A stretch of 64,000 nucleotides of DNA from Streptomyces mangrovisoli (GTDB lineage: Bacteria > Actinomycetota > Actinomycetes > Streptomycetales > Streptomycetaceae). Positions 34,571-42,826 of this stretch are shown here, piece by piece. The notes beneath the pieces were generated by a model. It was not told the DNA's origin, did no database searches, and was given only the letters and a program-made list of their open reading frames with translations. The DNA lies in NCBI RefSeq assembly GCF_000974985.2, contig NZ_LAVA02000047.1, forward strand, positions 16,110 through 80,109. The letters run 5' to 3'. Both the position numbers and the translations under genes were made by a program. The first letter of the stretch is position 1; each line of letters opens with the position of its first letter.

Positions 34571-35359
34571 TCACTCCCTGAACCGCCACCCGTGGTCCAC
34601 CGGCCCGATCCCCGCGCCCAGCGCGAACCCGGCCGCGATCGCCCCGGTGACGTAATCCTTGGCCGCCGTGACCGCCTCCGGCACGGCCAGCCCCCGCGCG
34701 AGGCCCGCCGCGATCGCGGACGCCAGCGTGCAGCCCGTGCCGTGGGTGTGCCGGTTGTCGTGGCGCGGGGCCCGCAGCCAGTGCTCGGCCGAGCCGTCGG
34801 TGAGCAGATCCACCGCGTCCCCGGGCAGATGGCCGCCCTTGATCAGCACCCAGCGCGGGCCGTACGCCAGCACCGCGGCCGCGGCCCGGCGCAGATCGTC
34901 CTCGGACGCGACGCGGACCCCCGTGAGCTGCGCCACCTCGTCGAGGTTCGGGGTGGCCACCGTCGCCACCGGCAGCAGCCTCGCGCGCACCGAGGCGAGC
35001 GCGCCGGCCGCCAGCAGCGGGTCGCCGTGCTTGGAGACGCCCACCGGGTCCACCACGGCCGGCGCGTCCGTGGCGGAGATCAATTCGGCGACCGCCTCGA
35101 CCAGTTCCGCCGACGCCAGCATCCCGGTCTTCACCGCCTGCACGCCGATGTCGTCGACGACACTGCGGTACTGCGCCCGTACCGCCTCCACCGGCAGTTC
35201 CCAGGCGCCCTGCACGCCACGGGAGTTCTGCGCGGTCACCGCGGTGATCACGCTCATCCCGTGCACCCCGAGCGCCAGCATCGTCTTCAGGTCGGCCTGG
35301 ATCCCGGCCCCGCCGCCGGAGTCGGAACCCGCGACGGTCAGCACGCGCGGCGGGATCAC
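34571..35359 (-). CDS. thiD: Hydroxymethylpyrimidine (phosphate) kinase ThiD
   Basis: Thiamine synthesis kinase: phosphorylates HMP and HMP-P before joining to the thiazole. 262 residues from the GTG at 35359 (VIPPRVLTVAGSDSGGGAGI). The ribokinase-fold signature GSDSGGGAGIQADLK is near the N-terminus, and the C-terminal anion-hole motif HGTGCTLASAIAAGLA is intact. The start overlaps the thiL stop by four bases (GTGA), so it is coupled to thiL. No THI-box riboswitch is visible upstream of the pair. Confidence 0.95.
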   Translation of the reverse strand: MIPPRVLTVAGSDSGGGAGIQADLKTMLALGVHGMSVITAVTAQNSRGVQGAWELPVEAVRAQYRSVVDDIGVQAVKTGMLASAELVEAVAELISATDAPAVVDPVGVSKHGDPLLAAGALASVRARLLPVATVATPNLDEVAQLTGVRVASEDDLRRAAAAVLAYGPRWVLIKGGHLPGDAVDLLTDGSAEHWLRAPRHDNRHTHGTGCTLASAIAAGLARGLAVPEAVTAAKDYVTGAIAAGFALGAGIGPVDHGWRFRE

Positions 35360-36321
35360 GACTCGATGTCCCCGAAGTGGTCCCAGCCGCCCTTGACGGT
35401 CCAGGGCGCGCCGTCGACCGTCACCTGGGGCAGCGCCGAGGGGTTGAGCACCTCGCCGATGACCTTCCAGCGGGCGGGCAGCTTCACGTCCGGCGGGAAC
35501 GTCGCCACGATCGCGTGGTCCTCTCCCCCGGTCAGCACCCACTGGAGCGGGTCGACACCCACGGCCTGTCCGATGTCGTTCATCTGCGAGGGGATGTCGA
35601 TCGCGCCGGAGCGGACGTCGATACGGACCTTGCTGGCCTCCGCGATGTGCCCGAGGTCGGCGATCAGTCCGTCGCTCACGTCGCACATCGCGGTCGCGCC
35701 GAGGGCGGCGGCCGCGGGGCCCGCGTGGTACGGCGGTTCGGGGCGCCGGTGCGCCTCCACGAAGGCGCGCGGCGAGCGGAAGCCGCGGGAGAGCACCGCG
35801 TAGCCGGCGGCGGACCAGCCGAGCCAGCCGGTGACCGCGACGAGGTCGCCGGGCTGCGCGCCGCCCCGCGTGACCGGCTCCTGGCCGCGCAGATCGCCGA
35901 GCGCGGTGATCGACACCGTGATCGTGTCGCCGCGTACGACGTCCCCGCCGACCACCGCCGCGCCCGCGACCTGGCACTCGTCGCGCAGGCCGTCCATCAG
36001 CTCCGTGGGCCAGGTGACCGGGAGTTCGGCGGGCACCACCAGGCCGAGCAGCAGCGCGGTCGGCACGGCGCCCATGGCCGCGATGTCCGCGAGGTTCTGC
36101 GCGGCGGCCTTGCGGCCGACGTCGTACGCCGTGGACCAGTCGCGCCTGAAGTGCCGGCCCTCCAGCAGGATGTCGGTGCTGGCCACGACCCGGCGGTCGG
36201 GTGCGGCGACCACGGCGGCGTCGTCGCCGGGGCCGATGCGCACCACCGACGTGGTGGTGAGCCGGGATGTGAGCTCCCTGATGAGCCCGAACTCCCCCAG
36301 TTCACCGACGGTGCCCTTCAT
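35356..36321 (-). CDS. thiL: Thiamine-monophosphate kinase ThiL
   Basis: Converts thiamine monophosphate to the active diphosphate. 321 residues from the ATG at 36321 (MKGTVGELGEFGLIRELTSR). AIR-synthase/ThiL fold with GPGDDAAVV (metal-nucleotide binding), STDILLEGRHF and MCDVSDGLIADLGHIA. First gene of thiL-thiD. It is divergent from the small RAM-domain gene, with 206 bp between the starts; that gap holds no gene that I can support. Confidence 0.96.
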   Translation of the reverse strand: MKGTVGELGEFGLIRELTSRLTTTSVVRIGPGDDAAVVAAPDRRVVASTDILLEGRHFRRDWSTAYDVGRKAAAQNLADIAAMGAVPTALLLGLVVPAELPVTWPTELMDGLRDECQVAGAAVVGGDVVRGDTITVSITALGDLRGQEPVTRGGAQPGDLVAVTGWLGWSAAGYAVLSRGFRSPRAFVEAHRRPEPPYHAGPAAAALGATAMCDVSDGLIADLGHIAEASKVRIDVRSGAIDIPSQMNDIGQAVGVDPLQWVLTGGEDHAIVATFPPDVKLPARWKVIGEVLNPSALPQVTVDGAPWTVKGGWDHFGDIES

Positions 36322-36527
36322 CGTTCGTCCTCTTCTCGTACTGCTCCTACCGCCCGGTCGCGTCGCGTCCGCCGCGTCGGTACGGTCATGGTGACCGTCA
36401 ACTTCCGTCCTGCCTGCACCCCGGCGCGCAAGGCCCGGCCCCCGCAGGTCTCCCCGCGGCGAGCGGCGACGCGATACCGTGGCGTTCCTTTTCCCCACAT
36501 GATCCTCGTGGCCGCCCTGGAGGTTCC

Positions 36528-36761
36528 GTGGTACAGGCGTACATCCTGATCCAGACGGAGGTCGGCAAAGCGTCGACCGTCGCCGAGACGATCAGCAAGA
36601 TCCCTGGCGTGATCCAGGCCGAGGACGTCACGGGACCCTACGACGTCATCGTCCGCGCCCAGGCCGACACCGTCGACGACCTGGGTCGTCTCGTCGTCGC
36701 GAGAGTCCAGCAGGTGGACGGCATCACGCGGACCCTGACCTGCCCGGTCGTGCACCTGTAG
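36528..36761 (+). CDS. Stand-alone RAM (Lrp/AsnC ligand-binding) domain protein
   Basis: 77 residues from the GTG at 36528, with GGAGG four bases upstream. MVQAYILIQTEVGKASTVAE continues with the beta-alpha-beta RAM fold: DVTGPYDVIVRAQADTVDDL. There is no helix-turn-helix, so it is the effector-binding half of an Lrp/AsnC regulator without DNA binding. Such proteins form ring-like oligomers and may sense amino acids. Followed 20 bp later by the lipoprotein gene on the same strand. Confidence 0.88.
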   Translation: MVQAYILIQTEVGKASTVAETISKIPGVIQAEDVTGPYDVIVRAQADTVDDLGRLVVARVQQVDGITRTLTCPVVHL

Positions 36762-36781
36762 CCCCCGTCTACCCTTGGCCG

Positions 36782-37291
36782 GTGAACTTCTTCCGCCACC
36801 GGCTTGTCGGCCTGCCCGTGCTCGCCCTGACGGTCGCCGCCGCGGGCTGCTCCTTCTCGACGGACGACACCGCGTCGGTGGCGGTTCCGCGTCCCGGCAA
36901 GGCGGCCACCGCGCTGTGCCAGGACCTGGACCAGGCCCTGCCGCGGAAGGTGGACGGCCTCGGCCGTGACGACCCCGAGCCCCGGTCCGCCCTCACGGCG
37001 GGCTGGGGAGGCCCGGCGATCATACTGCGCTGCGGTGTGGAGCGGCCGCCCAAGATGGTCGACCCGAAGGTCGCCGAGGGCGGCGACGCCGACGCGATCG
37101 CGGGCGGGGTGAACGGGGTGGACTGGCTGATGGAGAAGCAGAAGGACGGCTCCTACCGGTTCACCACGGCCAACCGGCGGGCCTACGTACAGGTGACGCT
37201 GGAGAAGGCGCGCGCCGACGAGAGTTCCTCGGTCCTCGTCGACCTGGCCGCCTCCATCAAGAAGGCGATCCCCGAGGGGATCGCCGACTGA
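36782..37291 (+). CDS. DUF3515 lipoprotein
   Basis: 169 residues from the GTG at 36782. The signal peptide MNFFRHRLVGLPVLALTVAA ends in a lipobox (VAAAGC) with Cys23, so it should be lipid-anchored outside the membrane. The mature part matches actinobacterial DUF3515, with two further cysteines (ALCQDLDQALP and ILRCGVERP) likely forming a disulfide. Function unknown. It follows the RAM gene closely and is convergent with ddl. Confidence 0.88.
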   Translation: MNFFRHRLVGLPVLALTVAAAGCSFSTDDTASVAVPRPGKAATALCQDLDQALPRKVDGLGRDDPEPRSALTAGWGGPAIILRCGVERPPKMVDPKVAEGGDADAIAGGVNGVDWLMEKQKDGSYRFTTANRRAYVQVTLEKARADESSSVLVDLAASIKKAIPEGIAD

Positions 37292-37334
37292 GCGCGAACC
37301 GGTCGCGCGAAGGGGTGCGGAGGGCCGCCGGGGT

Positions 37335-38492
37335 TCAGCGCAGCCCGGTGGAGCGGCGCAGCGCCGCCTGGACGAGGCGGTCGACCAGTTCCGCGTAGCC
37401 GATGCCGGTCGCCTGCCACATCTGCGGGTACATCGAGATCGGCGTGAAGCCGGGCATCGTGTTGATCTCGTTGATGACGAACTCGCCGTCCTCGGTGAGG
37501 AAGAAGTCCGCCCGGACCAGGCCCTCGCAGGAGGCCGCGTCGAAGGCGTCCACCGCGAGCCGCCGCACCTCGGCCGTCTCCTCGGGCGTCAGCGGGGCGG
37601 GGACGATGCCGGGGGTCGAGTCGATGTACTTCGCCTCGAAGTCGTAGTACGCGTGCTCCGAGGGCGGCGGGATCTCCGCGGGGACCGACGCGCGCGGCCC
37701 GTCCTCGAACTCCAGCACGCCGCACTCGATCTCGCGGCCGTGCACGGCCGCCTCGACGAGGATCTTCGGGTCGTGGTGCTGCGCCTCGGCGATCGCCTCG
37801 TCGAGCCCCTCCAGGCCGTCGACCTTGGTGATGCCGATCGAGGAGCCCGCGCGCGCGGGCTTCACGAACAGCGGCCAGCCGTGCTCGCCCGCGAAGTCGA
37901 TGATCTTCTTGCGGGCGGCGGCCTGGTCCTGCTGCCACTCGCGCGGCCGGATCACCACGTACGGGCCGACCTTGAGGCCGAACGAGGTGAACACCCGCTT
38001 CATGTACTCCTTGTCCTGGCCGACGGCCGAGGCGAGCACGCCCGCGCCCACGTACGGCACACCGGACAGCTCCAGCAGGCCCTGGAGGGTGCCGTCCTCG
38101 CCGTAGGGGCCGTGCAGGACGGGGAAGACGACGTCGACCTCGCCGAGCGCCTTGGGGACCGAACCGGGCTCGGTGTAGACGACCTCGCGGTTGGCCGGGT
38201 CGACGGGGAGCACCACACCGCCCTCGCTCGACTCGGCGAGCTGGTCCACGGTCGGCGTGCGGCGCTCGGTGATCGCCATCCGCTCCGGCTCGTCGGCCGT
38301 GAGCGCCCAACGCCCGTCCTGGGTGATGCCGATCGGCAGGACGTCGTATTTGGTCCGGTCGATGGCCTTCAGGACGGCGCCCGCGGTGACCACGGAGATC
38401 CCGTGTTCGGAGCTGCGACCGCCGAACACGACGGCCACGCGCGGCTTGCGGGACGGCTGCTCAGGGCTCTGGGGGAGGTTCTCGGTGCTCAT
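37335..38492 (-). CDS. ddl: D-alanine--D-alanine ligase
   Basis: ATP-grasp enzyme that makes D-Ala-D-Ala for peptidoglycan; called ddlA in S. coelicolor. 385 residues from the ATG at 38492. Begins MSTENLPQSPEQPSRKPRVA, then VVFGGRSSEHGISV. ATP-binding FVKPARAGSSIGITKV is at about 209-224, the omega-loop region is near PPPSEHAYYDFEAKYI, and the metal-binding end is EINTMPGFTPISMYP. The Tyr before DFEAKY is the residue type found in ligases making D-Ala-D-Ala, as opposed to D-Ala-D-Lac. It is downstream of gpsA on the same strand with a 58-bp gap. Confidence 0.95.
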   Translation of the reverse strand: MSTENLPQSPEQPSRKPRVAVVFGGRSSEHGISVVTAGAVLKAIDRTKYDVLPIGITQDGRWALTADEPERMAITERRTPTVDQLAESSEGGVVLPVDPANREVVYTEPGSVPKALGEVDVVFPVLHGPYGEDGTLQGLLELSGVPYVGAGVLASAVGQDKEYMKRVFTSFGLKVGPYVVIRPREWQQDQAAARKKIIDFAGEHGWPLFVKPARAGSSIGITKVDGLEGLDEAIAEAQHHDPKILVEAAVHGREIECGVLEFEDGPRASVPAEIPPPSEHAYYDFEAKYIDSTPGIVPAPLTPEETAEVRRLAVDAFDAASCEGLVRADFFLTEDGEFVINEINTMPGFTPISMYPQMWQATGIGYAELVDRLVQAALRRSTGLR

Positions 38493-38550
38493 ATCGCGAT
38501 GAGCGTACCCGGTGGTAGAGCCCCGAGACAGCGTCGACTCGGGGGGTCGC

Positions 38551-39561
38551 TCAGCGTCGTTCGGGCTTCGCGCTGCGCGACATGAGTTCCTTGACCGCGG
38601 CCACGGGCGACTTGCCCTCGTGCACGATGGCGACGACTGTCTCGGTGAGCGGCATGTCGACGCCGTGGCTGCGCGCCAGATCCAGCACGGACTCGCAGGA
38701 CTTGACGCCCTCCGCGGTCTGCTTGGTGACCGCGACGGTCTCCTGGAGGGTCATGCCCCGGCCGAGGTTGGTGCCGAAGGTGTGGTTGCGCGAGAGCGGC
38801 GAGGAGCAGGTCGCCACCAGGTCGCCGAGGCCGGCGAGCCCGGAGAAGGTCAGCGGGTCGGCGCCGAGCGCGAGCCCGAGCCGGGTGGTCTCGGCGAGCC
38901 CGCGCGTGATGAGCGAGCCCTTGGCGTTGTCGCCGAGCCCCATGCCGTCGGCGATGCCCACGGCGAGCCCGATGACGTTCTTCACCGCGCCGCCCAGTTC
39001 GCAGCCCACCACGTCGGTGTTGGTGTACGGCCGGAAGTAGGGGGTGTGGCAGTTCGCCTGGAGTCGCTGCGCGACGGCCTCGTCGGTGCACGCCACGACG
39101 GCCGCGGCGGGCATCCGCGCGGCGACCTCGCGGGCCAGGTTGGGGCCGGTGACCACGGCGATGCGGTCCTGGCCGACCTTGGCGACGTCCTCGATCACCT
39201 CGCTCATCCGCATGGTGGTGCCGAGTTCGACGCCCTTCATCAGCGACACCAGCACGGTGTCCGGGGCGAGGAGCGGCACCCAGGCGGCCAGGTTCTCGCG
39301 CAGCGTCTGGGAAGGCATCGACAGGACCGTGAAGTCCGCGTCGGCCATGGCCTCGGCGGGGTCGGTGGTGGCCCGCAGGTTCTCCGGGAGTTCGACGCCG
39401 GGCAGGTAGTCGGGGTTGGTGCGGGTGGAGTTGATCGCGTCGGTGACCTCGGCCCGGCGCCCCCACAGGACGACCTCGCAGCCGGCGTCGGCGAGCACCA
39501 TCCCGAACGCGGTGCCCCACGAACCGGCGGTGAGGACCGCCGCCTTGACAGGCTTGCTCAC
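38551..39561 (-). CDS. gpsA: Glycerol-3-phosphate dehydrogenase [NAD(P)+]
   Basis: Makes sn-glycerol 3-phosphate for phospholipids. 336 residues from the ATG at 39561 (MSKPVKAAVLTAGSWGTAFG). The Rossmann motif reads TAGSWGT, so the first glycine of GxGxxG is Thr; I recall related Streptomyces proteins with Ser here, so it is probably a lineage variant. Also SLMKGVELGTTMRMSEV, the active-site lysine region GCELGGAVKNVIGLAVG, and RNHTFGTNLGRG. The ATG overlaps the plsC stop by four bases, so supply and first acylation steps of lipid synthesis are coupled. Confidence 0.95.
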   Translation of the reverse strand: MSKPVKAAVLTAGSWGTAFGMVLADAGCEVVLWGRRAEVTDAINSTRTNPDYLPGVELPENLRATTDPAEAMADADFTVLSMPSQTLRENLAAWVPLLAPDTVLVSLMKGVELGTTMRMSEVIEDVAKVGQDRIAVVTGPNLAREVAARMPAAAVVACTDEAVAQRLQANCHTPYFRPYTNTDVVGCELGGAVKNVIGLAVGIADGMGLGDNAKGSLITRGLAETTRLGLALGADPLTFSGLAGLGDLVATCSSPLSRNHTFGTNLGRGMTLQETVAVTKQTAEGVKSCESVLDLARSHGVDMPLTETVVAIVHEGKSPVAAVKELMSRSAKPERR

Positions 39562-40358
39562 GTGCCGCTCGCCCCTTCCTCGGCCTGTCCGGCCTGTGCC
39601 TGTCCGGTCTGTGCCTGTCCGGCCTGTGCCTGGGTACGGCGCCGCTGCTCGATCCGCTCACGGCGCGGGTCGTAGACGGTGTCGGGTGCCTTCTCGCCGC
39701 GGATCTCCTCCAGCAGCCCGGTGACGGCGGCCATGATGACCTCGGTGGCCTCCTTGAGGAGGTCGGCGGTCATCTCCTGGTCGTAGAACCGCGAGAGGTC
39801 CACGGGAGGTCCGGCGAGCACGCGGTGGGTCTTGCGCGGCCACAGGTCGGGCTTCTTGGCGTAGGGCGGCAGGAGTTCGTTGCAGCCCCACTGCGCGATC
39901 GGCACGACCGGGCACTTGGTCTGGAGGGCCACGCGCGCGGCGCCGGTCTTGGCGGTCATGGGCCAGCCGTCCGGGTCGCGGGTGAGGGTGCCCTCGGGAT
40001 AGAAGGCGACGCATTCCCCGCGCTCCACCGCGTCGATCGCGGCGCGGAACGCGCTCAGCGCGTCCGTGCTCTCGCGATAGACCGGGATCTGCCCGGTGCC
40101 GCGCATCGCGGCGCCGACGAATCCCTTCTTGAAAAGGCCGCTCTTCGCGAGGAATCGCGGAACCCTTCCGGTGTTGTACTGATAGTGCGCGTACGCGAAG
40201 GGGTCCACGTGGGAATTGTGGTTCACCGCGGTGATAAATCCGCCCTGGGCCGGAATGTTCTCCATTCCGCGCCAGTCCCGCTTGATCAGAATCACCAGCG
40301 GCGGTTTGCAGAGCGTCGCGGCGAAGCGGTACCAGAAGCCGATTCTGCGGCGGGGCAC
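39558..40358 (-). CDS. plsC: 1-acylglycerol-3-phosphate acyltransferase (PlsC family)
   Basis: Membrane-associated acyltransferase that makes phosphatidic acid. 266 residues from the GTG at 40358, with AGGAAGG seven bases upstream; the frame is open further upstream but without a ribosome site. Catalytic NHNSHVDPF (HX4D) near the N-terminus and FYPEGTLTRDP follow the family pattern. The C-terminus carries a short low-complexity tail with the pentapeptide repeat QAQAG/QAQTG, encoded by three 15-bp direct repeats. Upstream of and coupled to gpsA. Confidence 0.92.
   Translation of the reverse strand: MPRRRIGFWYRFAATLCKPPLVILIKRDWRGMENIPAQGGFITAVNHNSHVDPFAYAHYQYNTGRVPRFLAKSGLFKKGFVGAAMRGTGQIPVYRESTDALSAFRAAIDAVERGECVAFYPEGTLTRDPDGWPMTAKTGAARVALQTKCPVVPIAQWGCNELLPPYAKKPDLWPRKTHRVLAGPPVDLSRFYDQEMTADLLKEATEVIMAAVTGLLEEIRGEKAPDTVYDPRRERIEQRRRTQAQAGQAQTGQAQAGQAEEGASGT
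39584..39628. repeat. Three 15-bp direct repeats in the plsC tail
   Basis: Units CCTGTCCGGCCTGTG at 39584-39598, 39599-39613 (one change) and 39614-39628. In frame, they encode the pentapeptide repeats at the PlsC C-terminus. Confidence 0.85.
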
Positions 40359-40513
40359 GCGGACACCTTCCTCTAGGGCTGTCACCTGGGCCGGGGGGCC
40401 GCACAAGTGTCGCCCCAGGCCGCCGGTCTGTCGAGAACACCGTACGCCCCGGCTCGCGAAGCGCCAGATCGGCCGGGTGACAATGTCCGCGACGAGTAAG
40501 GGACGGTACGCCG

Positions 40514-41152
40514 GTGCAGTGGACCTTGGTCATCCCCCTGAAGCCCCTGGCGCGGGCCAAGAGCAGGCTGGCGGACACCGCCGGCGACGGGCTTCGGCCG
40601 GGTCTCGCGCTGGCGTTCGCGCAGGACACGGTGGCGGCCGTGCTGGCCTGCGCGGCGGTGCGGGATGTGGCGGTCGTCACGGACGACGTGCTGGCCGGGC
40701 GGGAACTCGCGGCGCTCGGCGCGCGGATCGTGCCGGACACCCCGGCGAGCGGCCTGAACGCCGCCCTCGCGCATGCGGCGGGCGTCGTGCGCGCGACGCG
40801 GCCCGATGGCCCGGTGGCCGCCCTCAATGCCGATCTGCCGGCGCTGCGGCCCGGGGAATTGGCCCGGGTGCTGGATGCCGCCGCGGAATTCCCGCGCGCT
40901 TTTCTCGCGGATGCCGCCGGTATCGGCACGACTCTGCTCACGGCGGCCGCGGGACGGGAATTGGCGCCGGAGTTCGGCGCCGGCTCACGCGCGGCGCACC
41001 GGGCGGGCGGCGCGGTGGAGCTGCCCCTGTCGGCGGTGGACTCGGTGCGCCAGGACGTGGACACCGGCGAGGATCTGCGGGCCGCGCTGGCGCTCGGCGT
41101 GGGGCCGCGGACGGCCGCCGCGGCCGCGCGGCTGCTGATTCCGGGGCAGTAG
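40514..41152 (+). CDS. cofC: 2-phospho-L-lactate (phosphoenolpyruvate) guanylyltransferase
   Basis: Coenzyme F420 synthesis enzyme CofC/FbiD, which activates 2-phospholactate or PEP with GTP. 212 residues from the GTG at 40514 (VQWTLVIPLKPLARAKSRLA). The start IPLKPLARAKSRL is the family nucleotide-binding motif. The central AALNADLPALRPGELARVL and C-terminal SVRQDVDTGEDLRAAL are also typical. It is divergent from plsC and followed after nine bases by a small gene. The luciferase-like oxidoreductase in this window could be an F420 user, but that is speculation. Confidence 0.92.
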   Translation: MQWTLVIPLKPLARAKSRLADTAGDGLRPGLALAFAQDTVAAVLACAAVRDVAVVTDDVLAGRELAALGARIVPDTPASGLNAALAHAAGVVRATRPDGPVAALNADLPALRPGELARVLDAAAEFPRAFLADAAGIGTTLLTAAAGRELAPEFGAGSRAAHRAGGAVELPLSAVDSVRQDVDTGEDLRAALALGVGPRTAAAAARLLIPGQ

Positions 41153-41161
41153 GCTGCCGCC

Positions 41162-41365
41162 ATGCAGGCGACCGCGTACACGTACGACCCCGCGACCCGC
41201 AGCGGGCAGGTGCTGCTCGACGACGGGACCCCGGTGCCCTTCGACGCACCGGCGTTCGACGCGGGCGGACTCAGGCTGCTGCGGCCGGGTCAGCGGGTGC
41301 GGATCGAGACGGAGGGCGAGGGCGAGGCCCGCCGGGCCGTCCTGGTCACGCTGCACACCTTCTGA
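41162..41365 (+). CDS. Small conserved protein, function unknown
   Basis: 67 residues from the ATG at 41162: MQATAYTYDPATRSGQVLLD then DGTPVPFDAP, ending RRAVLVTLHTF. The beta-rich pattern resembles an OB or cold-shock-like fold, but I see no RNA-binding motif. It follows cofC after nine bases, so is probably co-transcribed. Its last about 12 codons form the first unit of a tandem 42-bp repeat that continues past the stop. Confidence 0.7.
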   Translation: MQATAYTYDPATRSGQVLLDDGTPVPFDAPAFDAGGLRLLRPGQRVRIETEGEGEARRAVLVTLHTF

Positions 41366-41484
41366 ACTCCGCGCCGGACCGTCCCGGTCACGCCGCGCAC
41401 CCTCCGAACTCCGCGCCGGACCGTCCCGGTCACGCCGCGCACCTTCCGAACTCCGCGCCGGACCGTCCCGGTCACGCCGCGCAC
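41329..41484. repeat. 42-bp tandem repeat that starts inside a gene's 3' end
   Basis: Period 42 bp: GAACTCC recurs at 41364, 41406 and 41448, and CCGTC-GGTCACG-type blocks repeat with the same period. The unit upstream of 41364 is the coding tail of the 67-residue gene (CCGTCCTGGTCACGCTGCAC); the three later copies are noncoding and nearly identical to each other (CCGTCCCGGTCACGCCGCGC). Confidence 0.9.
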
Positions 41485-41491
41485 ACGCCGC

Positions 41492-41520
41492 GGGCCGGGC
41501 TCCCGTACGGAGCCCGGCCC
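41492..41520. terminator. Bidirectional terminator hairpin between the 67-residue gene and hupS
   Basis: Perfect 12-bp arms GGGCCGGGCTCC (41492-41503) and GGAGCCCGGCCC (41509-41520), 5-base loop, between two convergent genes. Confidence 0.8.
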
Positions 41521-41549
41521 GGCGCGTGAGTGCCTTCGTACCGCGCCGT

Positions 41550-42194
41550 TCAGCGGGCGGTGGCCTTCTTCGCGGTGGTCTTGCGTGCCGTCGACTTCTT
41601 GGCCGGGGCCTTCTTGGCGGTGGCCTTCTTCGCCGGGGCCTTCTTGGCGGTGGCGGTGGTCTTCTTCGCGGCGGCCGTCTTCGCGGCGCCCGTCGCCTTC
41701 TTGGCCGTGGTCTTCGCCGTGGTCTTCTTGGCGGTGGCGGTGGTCTTCTTCGCGGCGGCCGTGGTGGTCTTCTTCGCCGCGGCCTTCCGGGTCGTCGCCG
41801 TCGCCTTCTTGGCCGTGGTCTTCTTCGCCGCGGCCTTCTTGACCGTCGCCGAGGCGCCACCGGTCAGGCTGCCCTTGGGGGCCTTCTTGACCGCGACCTC
41901 GCCACCACGCGGCAGCTTCTTCGAGCCGCTGACCAGGTCCTTGAAGCCCTGACCGGCGCGGAAGCGCGGCACGGAGGTCTTCTTGACCCGAACCCTCTCG
42001 CCCGTCTGGGGGTTGCGGGCGTACCGAGCGGGGCGGTCGACCTTCTCGAACGAACCGAAGCCGGTGACCGAAACCCGGTCTCCCGCGACAGTCGCGCGGA
42101 CGATGGCGTCCAGGACCGCGTCGACAGCCTCGGCGGCCTGCTGGCGACCGCCCATCTTGTCGGCAATCGCTTCTACGAGCTGCGCCTTGTTCAC
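41550..42194 (-). CDS. hupS: HupS-type HU protein with lysine-rich tail
   Basis: Nucleoid protein with an HU domain fused to a histone-H1-like tail; in Streptomyces HupS compacts the spore nucleoid. 214 residues from the GTG at 42194, with GAAGGGGAAGAC before it. Residues 1-90 are the HU fold (MNKAQLVEAIADKMGGRQQA to NPQTGERVRVKKTSVPRFR). From about 100 the sequence is made almost wholly of Ala, Lys and Thr in KKTTA-, KKAPA- and KKATA-type repeats. An AT-rich stretch upstream (around 42236-42290) is the probable promoter zone. Confidence 0.95.
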   Translation of the reverse strand: MNKAQLVEAIADKMGGRQQAAEAVDAVLDAIVRATVAGDRVSVTGFGSFEKVDRPARYARNPQTGERVRVKKTSVPRFRAGQGFKDLVSGSKKLPRGGEVAVKKAPKGSLTGGASATVKKAAAKKTTAKKATATTRKAAAKKTTTAAAKKTTATAKKTTAKTTAKKATGAAKTAAAKKTTATAKKAPAKKATAKKAPAKKSTARKTTAKKATAR

Positions 42195-42331
42195 GTCTTC
42201 CCCTTCGGAGACATCGCCGGAACGAAAGTGTTCAAGCTTTTTCGCACGTTAGGCAGATATATACCGCAAATCAAACACGAAACGGGCTAATCACCCTTGT
42301 GCCGCAACGGACTCGACTGCCCAGGACGTGT

Positions 42332-42562
42332 TCAGCGTTCCTCTGTGGGGACGCGCCCCGCGTCGAGGTCTGCCGTGAACGCCTCCAGACGCCTTGCCGC
42401 GTCGGCGAGATCGTGCTTGGCCGCGGCCGTAATGACCAGCAGCTTCCGGGTCAGCGCCATCCGTACGCCCTCCGGGACTTGCAGTGCGCGCACCCGCAGG
42501 TGCGCTTCCTTCAGTTGGTCCGCGACTGCCGTATAGAGCCCGAGTTGGCCGTCGTGTTCCAT
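42332..42562 (-). CDS. Small helical protein, function unknown
   Basis: 76 residues from the ATG at 42562 (MEHDGQLGLYTAVADQLKEA), all predicted helical: LRVRALQVPEGVRMALTRKL then LVITAAAKHDLADAARRLEA. No known motif. It lies upstream of hupS on the same strand (137-bp gap) and downstream of leuD. A longer frame exists, but the start used here fits the small conserved Streptomyces protein in this position. Possibly a nucleoid- or division-linked protein; no evidence beyond position. Confidence 0.65.
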   Translation of the reverse strand: MEHDGQLGLYTAVADQLKEAHLRVRALQVPEGVRMALTRKLLVITAAAKHDLADAARRLEAFTADLDAGRVPTEER

Positions 42563-42746
42563 GCACAGATTGTGCCATCTGGGGCGAGTTGTCGCCTGCG
42601 CAGGGTGCAACTGCCGCCTGTGGCCACCTTTCCGGCATCCGTGGGAACCGCCTCCCAGAAGATCGCGTACCCCGTCAACCTCCTTCATAACGCGGGAAGT
42701 TGGCAGACGTGACGGACGCGTCGGAAGGCGTCCGGGCGCAGACAAA

Positions 42747-42781
42747 GCCGTACCCCCGATCGGGGTGATCGGGGGTACGGC
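42747..42781 (-). terminator. Terminator hairpin after leuD
   Basis: Perfect 15-bp arms GCCGTACCCCCGATC (42747-42761) and its complement (42767-42781) with a GGGGT loop, 45 bp past the leuD stop on the minus strand. Confidence 0.88.
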
Positions 42782-42826
42782 GGGAGTGTCGCGGCGGCCG
42801 GAAAGCGTCGGTCCGGCGGGTGCGGA

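Noticed and set aside
36322..36527. Possible thiamine riboswitch upstream of thiL-thiD
   Set aside because: No THI-box motifs seen; thiL and thiD here lie in a housekeeping context.
41364..41484. Possible CRISPR-like array from regular 42-bp repeats
   Set aside because: Repeats are contiguous with no unique spacers, derive from a gene end, and no cas gene is near.
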